From Chalara sp. BL73 (lineage: Eukaryota; Ascomycota; Leotiomycetes; Helotiales): a DNA stretch of 64,000 nt. The DNA is taken from NCBI GenBank assembly GCA_918026815.1, contig CAKJVC010000012.1, positions 1,922,001 through 1,986,000 on the forward strand. The letters run 5' to 3'. Below are positions 54,291-64,000 of the stretch, one piece after another; position 1 is the first letter of the stretch, and every line of letters begins with the position of its first letter. A program made the translations under genes and the position numbers. Under the pieces are notes generated by a model. It made no database searches. It was not told the DNA's origin and was given only the letters and a program-made list of their open reading frames with translations.

Positions 54291-55511
54291 ATGGTGGATC
54301 CTCTCTCAGTTGCCGCCTCAGTGGTGGGTCTCCTCGCCGCCGGAGCAAAATTAGCTTCACTGTTATCAAAGACAGCCTCGCTCGCAGACGCTCCAAGCTC
54401 AGCTCAAGCAGTTCTAACTGAAATGCGAGAGATTTCTGCTGCCCTTCAGTACCTCCAACAGTTTTTGAATGGCTTGATGAATGTCCCTGCTGGCCGGCAA
54501 CAGTATATCCTAGTTGAACACCTGGAAGGCACACTTACAGGATGCGTCACAACCTATGACGAACTCGAAGTCTTTATCGATGAGTTGAAGATCGTCCCTT
54601 CTGATATGGGAGTACTGGATCGTTGCAAATGGGCCAGAAAGGAAAAGGATGTTGCGAATATTGTCCAACGGCTCCAAAACCACAAATCGTCTCTAAATCT
54701 TATGCTCACAATCTTGCAATGTACCACGAATTCCGAAATCCAACAATCCGTGGTGAGGTTATGCAACCTTCTAGAGCAAGAGGTCAGCCGAAATGACGAT
54801 TTGTCACTACGACTTAGTCGTGTTGAGAGGAACCATTCGGATGATGCGACAAGTAAAATGCCGGCTTCGATTTATGGCGACGAAGACAACGCTACCATCA
54901 GATCGGAAGGAGACTCAGATGTTACGGCGGATTCCAGTGACATTGGTGTGTTCACATTCGCTTTCGAGAGCATCTTGATCGGCTCGCGGGTCTACTCAAG
55001 AGCGAACTTCCTCCAGTCCGACAGTCATTCTGAAACCTCGATTACTTCTTCACATCGGAGGAGTGCAGCATTCGCCATCTTCTCCTCACAGAGCATTGCC
55101 GAAATATCGAATTTATCTGTTTACACGTTACCGATATCTATCGGAGAGCTCAGCAATAAGGCTTGGTACATAAGTGTCGCGGCACCCTCGTCCCAACCAG
55201 TATCCGAAAAGGAGATGCAGATCTTTGTTAAAGGATTTGTAGGACAGACCTACATCTTCTCTATTTCAGAAAACGTTACAGGCCTGGAGTTGAAACAAAA
55301 ATATGACGACCGATATCCAGGCTGGGGCGCTAACCATATTTTGTTTGTTTTCGGTGGCAGAAAGATTGAGGATATGAGAACACTGTCTGAACAAGGGGTT
55401 AGTGAGGAGGCCACCCTTGTAGTTCTTCCCAAGGCAAGATGGACCAGTGGAGATATGAAATGGGATAAAAAGACAAACGCACCGAGTTTACAAAGATTTG
55501 ATGGTGGTTGA
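54291..55511 (+). CDS. HeLo-like N-terminal domain fused to a ubiquitin-like domain, intact 406 aa
   Basis: Single-exon gene from ATG 54291. Residues 1-190 are the helical N-terminal module that starts fungal STAND proteins (MVDPLSVAASVVGLLAAGAK). Residues 205-300 form a linker with SRVYSRANF, TSSHRRSAAFAIFSSQSIAE and LSVYTLPISI, found after that module in related fungal proteins. Residues 309-382 form a ubiquitin-like fold: MQIFVKGFVGQTYIFSI, LELKQKYDDRYPG, ILFVFGGRKIEDMRTLSE and ATLVVLPK align in order with ubiquitin. A 24-residue tail follows and ends FDGG. Normally the N-terminal module is joined to NACHT, ankyrins or a GTPase; here a ubiquitin-like domain replaces them. Conjugation through the terminal Gly-Gly is possible but unproved. 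Confidence 0.85.
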   Translation: MVDPLSVAASVVGLLAAGAKLASLLSKTASLADAPSSAQAVLTEMREISAALQYLQQFLNGLMNVPAGRQQYILVEHLEGTLTGCVTTYDELEVFIDELKIVPSDMGVLDRCKWARKEKDVANIVQRLQNHKSSLNLMLTILQCTTNSEIQQSVVRLCNLLEQEVSRNDDLSLRLSRVERNHSDDATSKMPASIYGDEDNATIRSEGDSDVTADSSDIGVFTFAFESILIGSRVYSRANFLQSDSHSETSITSSHRRSAAFAIFSSQSIAEISNLSVYTLPISIGELSNKAWYISVAAPSSQPVSEKEMQIFVKGFVGQTYIFSISENVTGLELKQKYDDRYPGWGANHILFVFGGRKIEDMRTLSEQGVSEEATLVVLPKARWTSGDMKWDKKTNAPSLQRFDGG

Positions 55512-55597
55512 TTGATCAAGAGTATCGAGCGTGGCCCTTACTTCTTAACTGAAGCAGAATCATGGCTGTATACAAAGACGAAGATCGCAAAGCTTTC

Positions 55598-56001
55598 TGT
55601 AACAGCCCAGGTCGGTTAGGGATCCCAGGTCGGTTAGGGACGGCTGCAGGCTGTAAGCGAGCCGACAAGCCAGCCGAAGGCTTACAGCCACTGTGAAGGC
55701 GTATTGTCTAGGCTATCGTGGGCTCCGATTGACAGAATGCTTTTCGGGGATACCGACCTCTAGAGCTCGGTGGTTCTGTAGGCCAAGGATACAGCACTGT
55801 TGAGCACTGTTACGGGATACAGCATGGCTAAGGGATATAAAGAAAAGCTAGAGCTCTCTGGAGAAGGGCAAGCTTGAGCTTTTCCTGTTAGACTTACAAG
55901 CATACTTTTGACATCAATATATTACTGTTGCAACTACAGCGCTAGGTACGTGTTCTTACCTGTTATATTGCAATCCCTCCCGGTGCCCTCTTTTTGTTAC
56001 A
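55598..56001 (+). mobile_element. LTR, 404 bp
   Basis: Starts TGTAACAGCCCAGGTCGG and ends CCCTCTTTTTGTTACA, inverted TGTAACA/TGTTACA ends. A 17-bp unit CCCAGGTCGGTTAGGGA is duplicated at its start. GGGATATAAAGAAAAGC is the likely promoter core. A minus-strand partner piece lies at 62606-62778. No matching duplication is seen (CTTTC left, CTAAG right), so it is an old copy or one end of a lost element. Confidence 0.8.
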
Positions 56002-57685
56002 CTAAGCCCACAATATTCCATGTCTCGATATTTTAGAGTAAGTTAGGAGCAAAGGCAAATTGGAAGCATATTCTATCATTATCTTTTGTCAAAACAACAG
56101 GAGTAGGTCATCTGCATACCATTAAGTTCGTCCATCAGCCCCATAGCGTCTTTAATCGAACTCTTCTGCTCAATATCTTCAGTCACCAATAGGCAACGGT
56201 AGGTTTTAATGCCAGGGAAATGCTTCCAGGTCAATTCTGCTTTTATTTCCATGTTTCTGTCCCATATCGCACCCTGTGAGAGAGTTACATCTATTTGCTA
56301 AGAAAGCCTCCTGCAAAATCATCGAACTCGACGAAGTCGGTTCCAGACTGAGATGGTTGCCGGTTGGAATTTCGAATAATACATCTTATCAGTTCTTGTG
56401 GATCAAGAGCTGGGTCGCAATTATTGTATTAACGTAGATATTCAACGAGTGCCTTTTCCCCTCCCATGGCACAGCTCGGTTTCGTCTTGCTGCAACTCTT
56501 TCCGACACCAGTCAGTCGAGTTGAGGGTCGATATATGATCAGTCTGCTGAGCGATTAAAGTTATATGGGAGTTCGTGTACTAGCATGGGAATCATGGGCA
56601 GCACAAGAATCAACGCTGGTAGAAACATACAGACTAGTGCTAGATTTTGAGCTTCTACGAGCTCACATGCTAGCGCAGTAATCAAGGCTAGCACGAGAAT
56701 TAATGCTGGTATGAGTTCGTACATGAGTATTATCTACCAAATATCTACGAAAAACTTCCCTCTTGAAAAATTAGATGGAAGATATCTACGGGAACTTAGT
56801 CCAGCGTAGTTGCGTAGCAGAGACCTGAAATATGTAGGTAGCCGAGTTCTGTTAAGCAAAACTCTATCAATCGAAATACATTTGAGGTGATCCCATGTTA
56901 CGTGATTAGTGCGGCAGATGGAGGTTATCCTAAGAGCTAAATTACTCCTGGAACCTCTTGTCCTAGGAGTCACAACGATCCTAGGAGCCCACGGGTTTCC
57001 AGGAACCTTACTCCTGGAATCTACCCTACTCCTGGAAACCTATCTCCCAGAAACCCTGCGACTCCCAGAAGCACACGGGTTCCTGGAATCATCCGTGACG
57101 ACGCGTTTAACACATGCTTGAATATCATGTGATCCCTGCCTCTCTATCTTGTTGCTATCTGGTTGTCGATCATCTCCTCAGCAGTCAGCCTTTCCCCTAC
57201 AAGTTAAAGACCTCCTTAACAAGTTTGGGGAACAAAGGTGATTGGGCGATGGTGATGCCTGTTGGGTATTTATCAAGTCTCGAGAGAATATACCCTTGTC
57301 GGCTAGATACCGGAGCAATAATTGCTGAATCATTGAGAGCCAGGAACCCGTTAGAGAAAAGTGAAAGATTTTTATAGAGCTCTGCACTCGATCAAAGCTC
57401 TCACGAATCTAGAGTCGTTATTAAGAGGAACAAGAAGCTGGTAGCATCTTTCCCCATGGCAGACGTGTTTAGAGGGAAGAAGCAGATAGCGTGCAGCGGA
57501 CGTTAGCGACAAGGGAATCCACACTTACAGTACAACATCTTCTCTAAGCCTGGACATGCATATCACACGTTCTTGTCAATAATAGATACTCAGCTCACCA
57601 CAGAATGCAGGTTGAACAACATCCAACCCTCGTAGTACAAAGGAACTCTTGCCGGAAGCAGTTACTCCTCACCAGAAGGCTTATT
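56002..57685. other. intergenic with two short tandem-repeat patches
   Basis: 56539-56724 contains a roughly 110-bp unit present twice (GCACAAGAATCAACGCTGGTA and GCACGAGAATTAATGCTGGTA). 56935-57090 is built of ACTCCTGGAA-type 15-bp steps on the plus strand. No protein family is recognised in either. Confidence 0.5.
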
Positions 57686-58560
57686 TCATTTTAGACGTCT
57701 ACGCTTCTTGCTTGAGCCCTCTGTACCAGAACGCGAAGTTGCTCCAAGTTTTAGCTCATCGAGTTCTGCCTTCAAACTGTCCTTTTGTGCTTTGATATTC
57801 GCGTATAATCGCTCCACCTCGCGGATGCCTCTTTCCAGATCATCAATTTTAACTAAACCATGCTAACGAGACGAGAAAATCCAATGAGTACGCTAGAACT
57901 CACATTCCAACTTCCTCTTCGCGTCTGAATTGTGTCAGCGCCAGTATTATCAAATTGTCACATATGCTGGGTTCATACCTTTAAGTAATTCAACTTCCCT
58001 CTGGAGCGAGTCTACGCGAGCTTTGTTGTAGCTTGTTATCTATGGAACACAATTGGCAGGTGATAGCTGACTTGCCTTCCGTCTGTCCTTCTCCAGCTTG
58101 CCGATTCTCCTGGGTGGCTTGTAGCCGTGCGTAGCTTATACGTAGTTGGCTATTCTTTGCTTGGAGCTCACCAACGAATTCTGAAATAAGAGGCGAGCCG
58201 GGGAATGGCCAATTGAATATAGTACTAACGAATCAAAGATCGTGACATGATAGGCAGAATCCTCTGAGTTTCCTGCAGAATGCTAACGCTAGAGCAAGGA
58301 GAGTTGGCTGCTGCCATTGTTCGAAACATAGTATGGATTTCTTTTGGGTCGGTGGAATTTAGCGTAGCAGATTCACAAAACTTACTACGAAGCAGAGTAA
58401 ATCGACCATCTTCACCAATATATAAAGCTTGTGCCGAGTCCTTGGGTGACTGTTAGACCATGAATTAGGAATAGTGAGTCGAATGTATCACTTACTAGAT
58501 CAGCAGCGATTTCGAACCCGCCACCTGGAAGTATAGACCCCCTTACCTTGCGCACTGTAA
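57686..58560 (-). pseudogene. coiled-coil, probably nuclear protein gene made of many small exons, with a frameshift
   Basis: Seen only when introns are removed. Proposed exons (minus): about 58553-58496 (RGSILPGGGFEIAADL), 58449-58230 (SPKDSAQALYIGEDGRF, EIHTMFRTMAAANSP, ILPIMSRSLI), 58180-58076 (GELQAKNSQLRISYARLQ, KLEKDRRK), 58039-57979 (SYNKARVDSLQREVELLK), 57924-57904 and 57852-57686 (KIDDLERGIREVERLYANI, ending SSKKRRRLK). The donors are mostly GTAAGT or GTATGA; one intron (58075) uses GCAAGT. Within 58180-58076 one base must be dropped after QENR to reach KLEKD, so the copy is probably broken. Upstream exons (MLTGKNPVKAISFVVE near 58705) are not connected with certainty. Family unknown. 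Confidence 0.55.
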
Positions 58561-60054
58561 CTAAACATAGTTATTTCCCTTCTCCAGATTCCTTCCGTAA
58601 CAAGCTTGAGTCACTTATTCTGGGGGAGGTGACATGCGTTTCCCTGTTTCTAATGAAGTCTCAACAACAAATGAGATTGCCTTGACAGGATTCTTCCCTG
58701 TCAGCATATGTGTTTCCGGTCTACATTGTGTCTAACTCACATAGAAAGAGGCACCATCTGAAATAGGTGCTGCCTCATTTAGAGGTGGTGCGCTTATCTT
58801 GTTGGGCAAGCGGATGGATAAAGTAGTGGTCAGCGTATTTGCTGCAGTTGTTGCGGGTGGTTGCGATAATTATATCGGTGGTGAATGTCCTGGTGATGCA
58901 TGTGGAGTGTTAAAAGGAGTCTGGGCTGGCAGGTACTCTTAAAAACTTTCAAGCGCTTGGATTGACGATGCGAAGTCTGCCTTGTCCCTCTAGGGAGCGC
59001 TCATCTATCCGACACCTCCCTGCAGCCTCATTCTCGAATTCCCGGTCGCCTGACTATTAATATCCATGGATCGTGGCAAAGTGCTAATAAGACGTCGAAT
59101 TTGACCCCGTCCTCCGCCGAATCTGCCTCGCTTGCACCTCTTGCTTATATGGGCGAGAAGGTGAGAATAGTTACATGACTCCAGTCTCCGCCCATCGTAC
59201 TCCATGTTCCATATCAATACATGTAGTGGGATGTATAAGGAACAAAGCCGGTGCACATCTTAGCTGATTGCACTTCTTCAGCTCTTCCTGATGAAAGTGC
59301 CATCCCCATCTGCAACCACAACCTGGTACATCTTTAGCGAAGTGCAGAAGATGAGCTGACGCACTCTAGAGCATCTCTCCTGCACACAGTGCCCACCACT
59401 GCTATTCGTCCGCCGCTCCCTACATCCCTCCTTATCCTTCTTCTCAAATCATCGCGCCACATAGCTGATGGCTTTTGACACCCAGGACAGATGATGCCGC
59501 GAGGATCTTGCTGAACGCGCCCTAGTGTCACGGTTCAGGAGCGAGACTAGCCGCCACTTGGTGGCTCGGTGGCTCGATGAAAAAAGGGGCCTTGTATGCC
59601 CACTTCGGCTTTCACTCCTGAAGTGGACCGTCTTAGTCCTATCTCTGTGGGGTGCCGTCAATGTTCAAAAGGGGCGACAAGACTCATTTCTTCATTCAAA
59701 AGGGTAGAAGGACTGAGAGTTCAAATATTATGGCGGTAGTGGTCTGGATCTGGGACAGCAGAACCAGTGCTGAAAAGTTAGTATGAAAGGAGTTGGCTGT
59801 TCTCCGCTTCCTTAATCGATCTGCATGCTCCAATCCTTCCCAAGCTCTCCTGAGCTGGCCAAGTGATTGATTGCCTTATCATGGCAATGGTCGTAAGCAT
59901 AGAAGGTTTGTCTGGGAGGGCTCCTTCTGTGGCTGGCTGACCATCTCCACTTGTGCATCTAGGAAACTATGAATATCCATTCCTCGACGATTCAAGCGCA
60001 TCAGCACACGCAAGTGACATTTTCCAAGCAAAACGCAGTTGACAGAGCTAAAAC
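58561..60054. other. mostly noncoding; possible 5' exon near 58620-58710
   Basis: 58620-58710 on the minus strand reads MLTGKNPVKAISFVVETSL and may belong to the coiled-coil gene. The rest (58800-60054) gives no protein or RNA I can support; short frames lack family motifs. Confidence 0.35.
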
Positions 60055-60273
60055 TGTTGAACAGGTTAGGTCTAAGGACCATGCCTAAAGTCTATTGTAG
60101 GCACCTGTAGGCACTTGTAGGCACCGGTAGGCATCAGTGTGTCGACATGTGGGTATCACGCCTATAAGTAGAAGGATTCTCTCCTGTAGTTTGAGTTCTA
60201 TAACCTTCAGCAATTGATACTCGTTTGCCCTATACTCTCTGAAGGCCACGTGACTTTTTCTCTATTTTGAACA
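60055..60273 (+). mobile_element. solo LTR, 219 bp, with 5-bp target duplication AAAAC
   Basis: Begins TGTTGAACAGGTTAGGTC and ends CTATTTTGAACA; AAAAC lies directly on both sides (60050-60054 and 60074-shifted equivalent 60274-60278). Same family as 28442-28640. Tandem TGTAGGCAC units (four) inside it explain the length difference. Confidence 0.9.
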
Positions 60274-61932
60274 AAAACAACCCCTCTTTATCAGACTCTT
60301 GATCACATGGACCCCCTTTTCGAGACTCGGCTACCAACTTTTGGTGTTGACTAGGACTGACAATGCATTCCACAGACACCTTTGCTGCTAAGGACGCATG
60401 ACTTGACACTATTAGAGCTTAAGCATGGAGTACCCATGTACGCTCATTAGCGGCTGCTATATCCCAATAGCCTAAGAAGATGGCACCGGGTCCGATGGAC
60501 CTCGTGTCACGGCCAGCGCCAGCTGGTAGTCCATACTTGGATGTTGTCCAAGGCAGACTTGACCGACGTAAACAGAAACAAGAGTAAAAGGATTGCCTTG
60601 ATCAAGCGACCAAGTGGCTAGCAAGGAGCAGGTCGACCAGTGGTTGCATGTGACGACGTTTGGTGTAGACCAGTCAGACAACCCAGAGAGGGCCTAAACT
60701 GCACCGATAGTGGGTAGTGTGCCAACTAATGTATCTTTTGTCTGTAAATACAGCCTCTCGGTGAGCATTTATTTCCAACGTGCAGATGTGACGAAGGATT
60801 GCGATCCGAGGCTTTAAAAGCAGCTATAGACACCAATGTAGAAGTTTCCGAGTCTGCCCTTCATCTCTTCGCTTCCTCGATCATTGTCGTCCACTCGTAC
60901 CTTCTCAACTGTCTTTCCCCTCCATCAACTTCCACTTCCTGAACTATCCTTCCCCAATATCTTTGTCCGACATCAATTCTCTTTGCTTCACTCTGCAACA
61001 GACTCTCCAAACTCGACGTACCAAGAACCCTTTAGGTACTCTATATTGCTTCATTGAGTTGGTCTGTTTCTCAATCTCCGAGTGCTTCTAGGAACATCTG
61101 TTCTCGTTCGCTGCGTTCATTCCTTGCACTGATCCTTCACGCCATGGGATCGGGATCGTCTCGCCTTGAGACTAGGTGGTGGGAAGCAGAAGCCTAGCGA
61201 AAGGTAACGACTACTAAGAACACGGGTAAAGTGGTAGTGATCTGCTCGCTCATTTCTGGTGTGGACGAAACAGGGAAGAGCGGAAGATTTGAAACCCACA
61301 GGTGAGTGAATCCATCTTTTGACAAGATTACATACGAGTTTTCCAGCTCGTTCAAGTACACCTAGATCTTTGAAGCACATGTGGCCTCGATGGGAACAGG
61401 TTCTTGCTCCCAAGAGAAATGCCTGCCCAATTAACCATTAAACGTTTAATGAGATTGCTGATTTTTCTATAACAATTGAGATCTCGGGCTTGATTCTCTC
61501 GAACAATTAAACAATGCCATAGCCGGTTTGGGGACCCGTGAATCTAGGCCTAACGGCTTCTGGTATAATTAGAGATGCAAACTAGATACCTTTGGTGGTC
61601 CACCGCCTCAGGATAATTACATCAGCAATACAAAGGCTGTGAGTTTGACTATTTAAGAACACCCTCCCCGGGTTTCCTAATGAGCATAACAGGATGAAGA
61701 TCATACTACGGGATGGTTCATTGAAGGCAGCTGTGATGTGGTCACTTGCTAGTATAGCGAAACATGCGAATTTCATTTTTCGCATGCCCACTAGTCTAAC
61801 TAGAAGTCTGTAGCTAGGAGATAGGCACTTGTGTCCCACTCCAGATCCTTTAATGATCCAGGCTACATAAAGAACAAGCAGACTTCTATTGAATCTATCT
61901 CCCTTATAACTGGAGGCAGTGTGTGAGATAGT
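60274..61932. other. intergenic, no confident gene
   Basis: Several short frames on both strands (for example 61582-61956 minus, with hydrophobic stretches) have no recognisable family. 60830-61080 is pyrimidine-rich on the plus strand, as in many fungal promoters or 5' leaders, but no gene follows that I can support. Confidence 0.35.
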
Positions 61933-62110
61933 GTCGGAATACCTACACCGTAGCAAAAGACGCAGTAACTGTAACTACGTTCTTATGTGGTTCTAGTATT
62001 CGTTAGTTGATTCTAAGCTACGGCCTATTACCAGGTAGATATATGTGATAGAAGGCCCACAATTCCCGCGATCCGGTGGATCGCGTGAGCTATATACATG
62101 CACTCTAATA
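61933..62110 (+). mobile_element. solo LTR, 178 bp, with 5-bp target duplication GATAG
   Basis: Starts TGTCGGAATACCTACACC. Its end reads GCACTCTAATA where the sister copy (62779-62966, minus) has TTCATTCCAACA, so two C-to-T changes in CpA context would explain the lost CA end. GATAG flanks it at 61928-61932 and 62111-62115. TGTYGGAAT ends are common in Copia LTRs, so Copia type is inferred. Confidence 0.75.
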
Positions 62111-62778
62111 GATAGTATACGACCAGTATATTGCTATATCGCGAACACGCTAGTTTAGGGCACGTGCCCTGAAAGTACTGTAGCTGAAGCCTACAACAAT
62201 CTGTACCATACCTTCTTATTGTGGCTGCAAGCCTGTAGCTGCTGTAGCTGTAAGCCTGTGGCTGGCCATGTGGTCATGCTGAGCCTGTGGCTGCAAAACT
62301 TAATTTCCATATCCAGGGTCTTGAGCTAGCTTGACTGACCCTGGCTGTTACATCGATAGGAGAGCTCTTGCTCTTTTAGGTGATCCATTAAAGCATTAAT
62401 CGGAAACTTCCCGTGACGTGATACTTGTCGAAAAGTAGCATTGTGATTATGTATCGCGCGGTATAAGTAGTAAAGAAAAAGCAAATTAATAAAGGAACTT
62501 TATCTGTTGCTAGGAACGTATATGTAAGAATGATTAACTTTAGATCTTTATGCTAAACTACTATTTAGTTACAAACTAGCCTAAATTATATAGGGCTTGG
62601 CTAATTGTAACAAAAAGAGGGCAGCAGGAGGGATTGCAATATAACAGGTAAAAACACGTAGCCAGCGCTGTAGTTGCAACAGTGATATATTGATGTCAAA
62701 AGTATGCTTGTAAATCTAACAGGAAAACTCAAGCTTACCCTTCTCCAGAGAGCTCTAGCTTTTCTTTATATCCCTTAA
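62111..62778 (-). mobile_element. remnant of a small LTR element: two minus-strand LTR parts around 250 bp
   Basis: Read on the minus strand, the 3' part of an LTR (62778-62606, matching the end of 55598-56001) ends TGTTACA at 62606. About 253 bp of unrelated sequence follows, then a new TGTAACAGCCAGGG start at 62352. A purine-rich run (AAAGAGCAAGAGC) lies just before 62352, where a polypurine tract would sit. This fits a short non-autonomous (TRIM-like) element that was later hit by the Copia-type LTRs on both sides. Confidence 0.5.
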
Positions 62779-62966
62779 TGTTGGAATGAATGTACATAGC
62801 TTCACACGTTCCATCGGATCACGGGGATTGTAGGTCTTCTACCACTATATAACTACCTAGCAATAGGCCGTAGCTTAGAAGAATGAATCATCGAATACCA
62901 GAACCACACCAGCAAGAGCGTAGTCATAGCTATTACGCCTTTTGCTATTTGGTAGGTATTCCGACA
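62779..62966 (-). mobile_element. second copy of the Copia-type LTR, 188 bp
   Basis: On the minus strand it starts TGTCGGAATACCTACC and ends TTCATTCCAACA. It replaces the 5' part of the LTR ending at 62606, joining directly to AAGGGATATAAAG at 62778. The flanks (CTTAA and CTATC) do not match, so a deletion or recombination accompanied the insertion. Confidence 0.7.
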
Positions 62967-63217
62967 CTATCTAATACACTAAAATTTCGTGCTACGTCTT
63001 GTATATAGAACCAACTATAGCTATTTAATCGAGCCTTTACATGCCGTGGTATTTTTACGGCCACACTACTGGCTACACTGATGCGATGTCTAAGTAGTGG
63101 ACAAGTATTGAATCTTATGATTGTGCTCCACCTCGCCTTGTCTGGAATCGTTCCTAGTCACCGTTGTGCAAGCTGACCATAAATCGTGAGCCTTTCCCTT
63201 GAACCTTACTCTAAATA

Positions 63218-64000
63218 TTAATCATCATCATTGATACTATCCTCCTCACTCCACGCCCCTGGGATCCTCAACTCAGGGTGTTCAGTCATGAACCAGAACT
63301 GCCCAGGAAACTTGTCCGAACGTTCCTCAAACCGGAATTCCCAGTCGCTTGGTCGAGCACCATAGGAGAAGCCGGTCATATGTAGCCAACTGTAGCCATA
63401 GAGGCATTTCCAATTGCGCCTCTCCGGGTCACATTGCTGAAGAATGGTGGCTTCGGCTTTACCGAATTTTGTCAAGTCAATTCCCGAGTCTGCTAGTAGC
63501 TGAAGCCAACTGCGTAAGTTCTCTTTGTGGAACTTCTCGTTTATCCTGTACTCCCACTCACAAACTCTGTGGAAAGCGCTACGACTAGCTACAATATGAT
63601 GAAGATCTGCACCTGCATTCACCAACGCTCGAATTAGTGGGACCCAGTGAAGGATTAAAAGTTCACGGGAATAGTGTCGCCTGCTACTGAATAGATGGGA
63701 TCCAGCCGTTCAATTCCAAGCTCTAAAGCTTTGGAATTTCCATCTGTTATTCGAACTAATTCCCATAATGAATCCATAATACTAGACATCAAAGTTTCAC
63801 CATATTCACTCTCAAGCTCTAATTCCAGTGACTCTAAGGGATAATGTCCTAAAACAGTTTGGATAAGCGCAGGTAAATTATGACCACTATCCCAGGCTAG
63901 CTTCAGAGCGATACGATGCCTTTCTAGCAAAGATATTTCTCCGTTATATTGTATTGACGCATCTAGAAGCAGAGCGAGAGAGCTTGTGGGTCCATAGAAT
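63218..64000 (-). pseudogene. C-terminal part of an ankyrin-like fungal protein, frameshifted, 5' end outside the window
   Basis: The frame is open to base 64000 on the minus strand (PTSSLALLLDASIQYNGE, ERHRIALKLAWDSGHN), continues through ELVRITDGNSKALELGIE and then shifts near 63640-63680. The other frame reads RELLILHWVPLIRALVNAG, DLHHIVASRSAFHRVCEW and ends IPGAWSEEDSINDDD at 63218. ALVNAGADLHH is ankyrin-like. Related fungal proteins often carry ankyrins after an N-terminal effector or DNA-binding domain, which cannot be seen here. No intron fits the shift, so one base was gained or lost, or misread. Confidence 0.6.

Noticed and set aside
61582..61956. Minus-strand 124-aa hydrophobic frame running into the LTR at 61933
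   Set aside because: Its first codons come from the LTR and the rest matches no family.
1..64000. CRISPR arrays, bacterial operons, phage genes
   Set aside because: Splice sites, fungal domain families and gene spacing show a eukaryotic nuclear genome; no spacer-repeat arrays seen.

Overview
The window reads as accessory, repeat-rich DNA of a filamentous ascomycete (Pezizomycotina; a Leotiomycete-like genome is my guess from protein style, not proven). Support: short GT-AG introns (about 47-99 nt) with GTAAGT-like donors and CTAAC branch points, HET, NACHT/STAND, HeLo and ankyrin proteins, fungal transposon families, and stop codons of the kind left by repeat-induced point mutation (RIP).

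Layout. 1-6.7 kb: end of a TPR receptor, a frameshifted Tc1/mariner transposase, an intact fungal protein of unknown function, and a repeat-family gene with three stops. 8.5-12.9 kb: an intact HET protein with 27 near-identical ankyrin repeats. 13-16.6 kb: relics, including a Tad1-like LINE piece and a BCS1-like AAA ATPase tail. 16.6-20.5 kb: a dead HET-NACHT-ankyrin gene that ends in a DDI1-type retropepsin domain and is split by a solo LTR. 21-23.6 kb: a complete Fot1/pogo element with perfect 86-bp inverted repeats, next to a Mutator-like MITE. 24-25.7 kb: an intact two-exon F-box-like gene. 28-34.3 kb: a divergent pair, HeLo-pseudokinase (broken by a solo LTR) and kinase-ankyrin. 35-40.4 kb: a pseudogene, an intact GPI-anchored Cys-rich surface protein, a class I tRNA-synthetase-like pseudogene and an ASCH-domain gene. 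41.7-50.9 kb: an intact NACHT STAND protein, a DYW-deaminase relic, a RIP-mutated pogo element, a small kinase and a kinase relic. 52.4-52.9 kb: a hAT MITE. 54.3-55.5 kb: an intact HeLo-like N-terminal domain fused to a ubiquitin-like domain, ending in Gly-Gly. 55.6-64 kb: LTR relics, a broken coiled-coil gene made of small exons, and an ankyrin-like gene leaving the window.

Together the genes look like a cluster of fungal non-self recognition and programmed-cell-death type proteins (HET, NACHT, TPR and ANK sensors; HeLo and kinase-like partners) that transposons have repeatedly invaded. Several receptors are dead, while the HET-ANK, NACHT STAND, kinase and HeLo-ubiquitin genes remain open. 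Three solo LTRs and two MITEs keep exact target-site duplications, and in two genes removing the LTR plus one duplication restores the reading frame. Joint function of the genes is inference from domain types; nothing in the sequence proves it.
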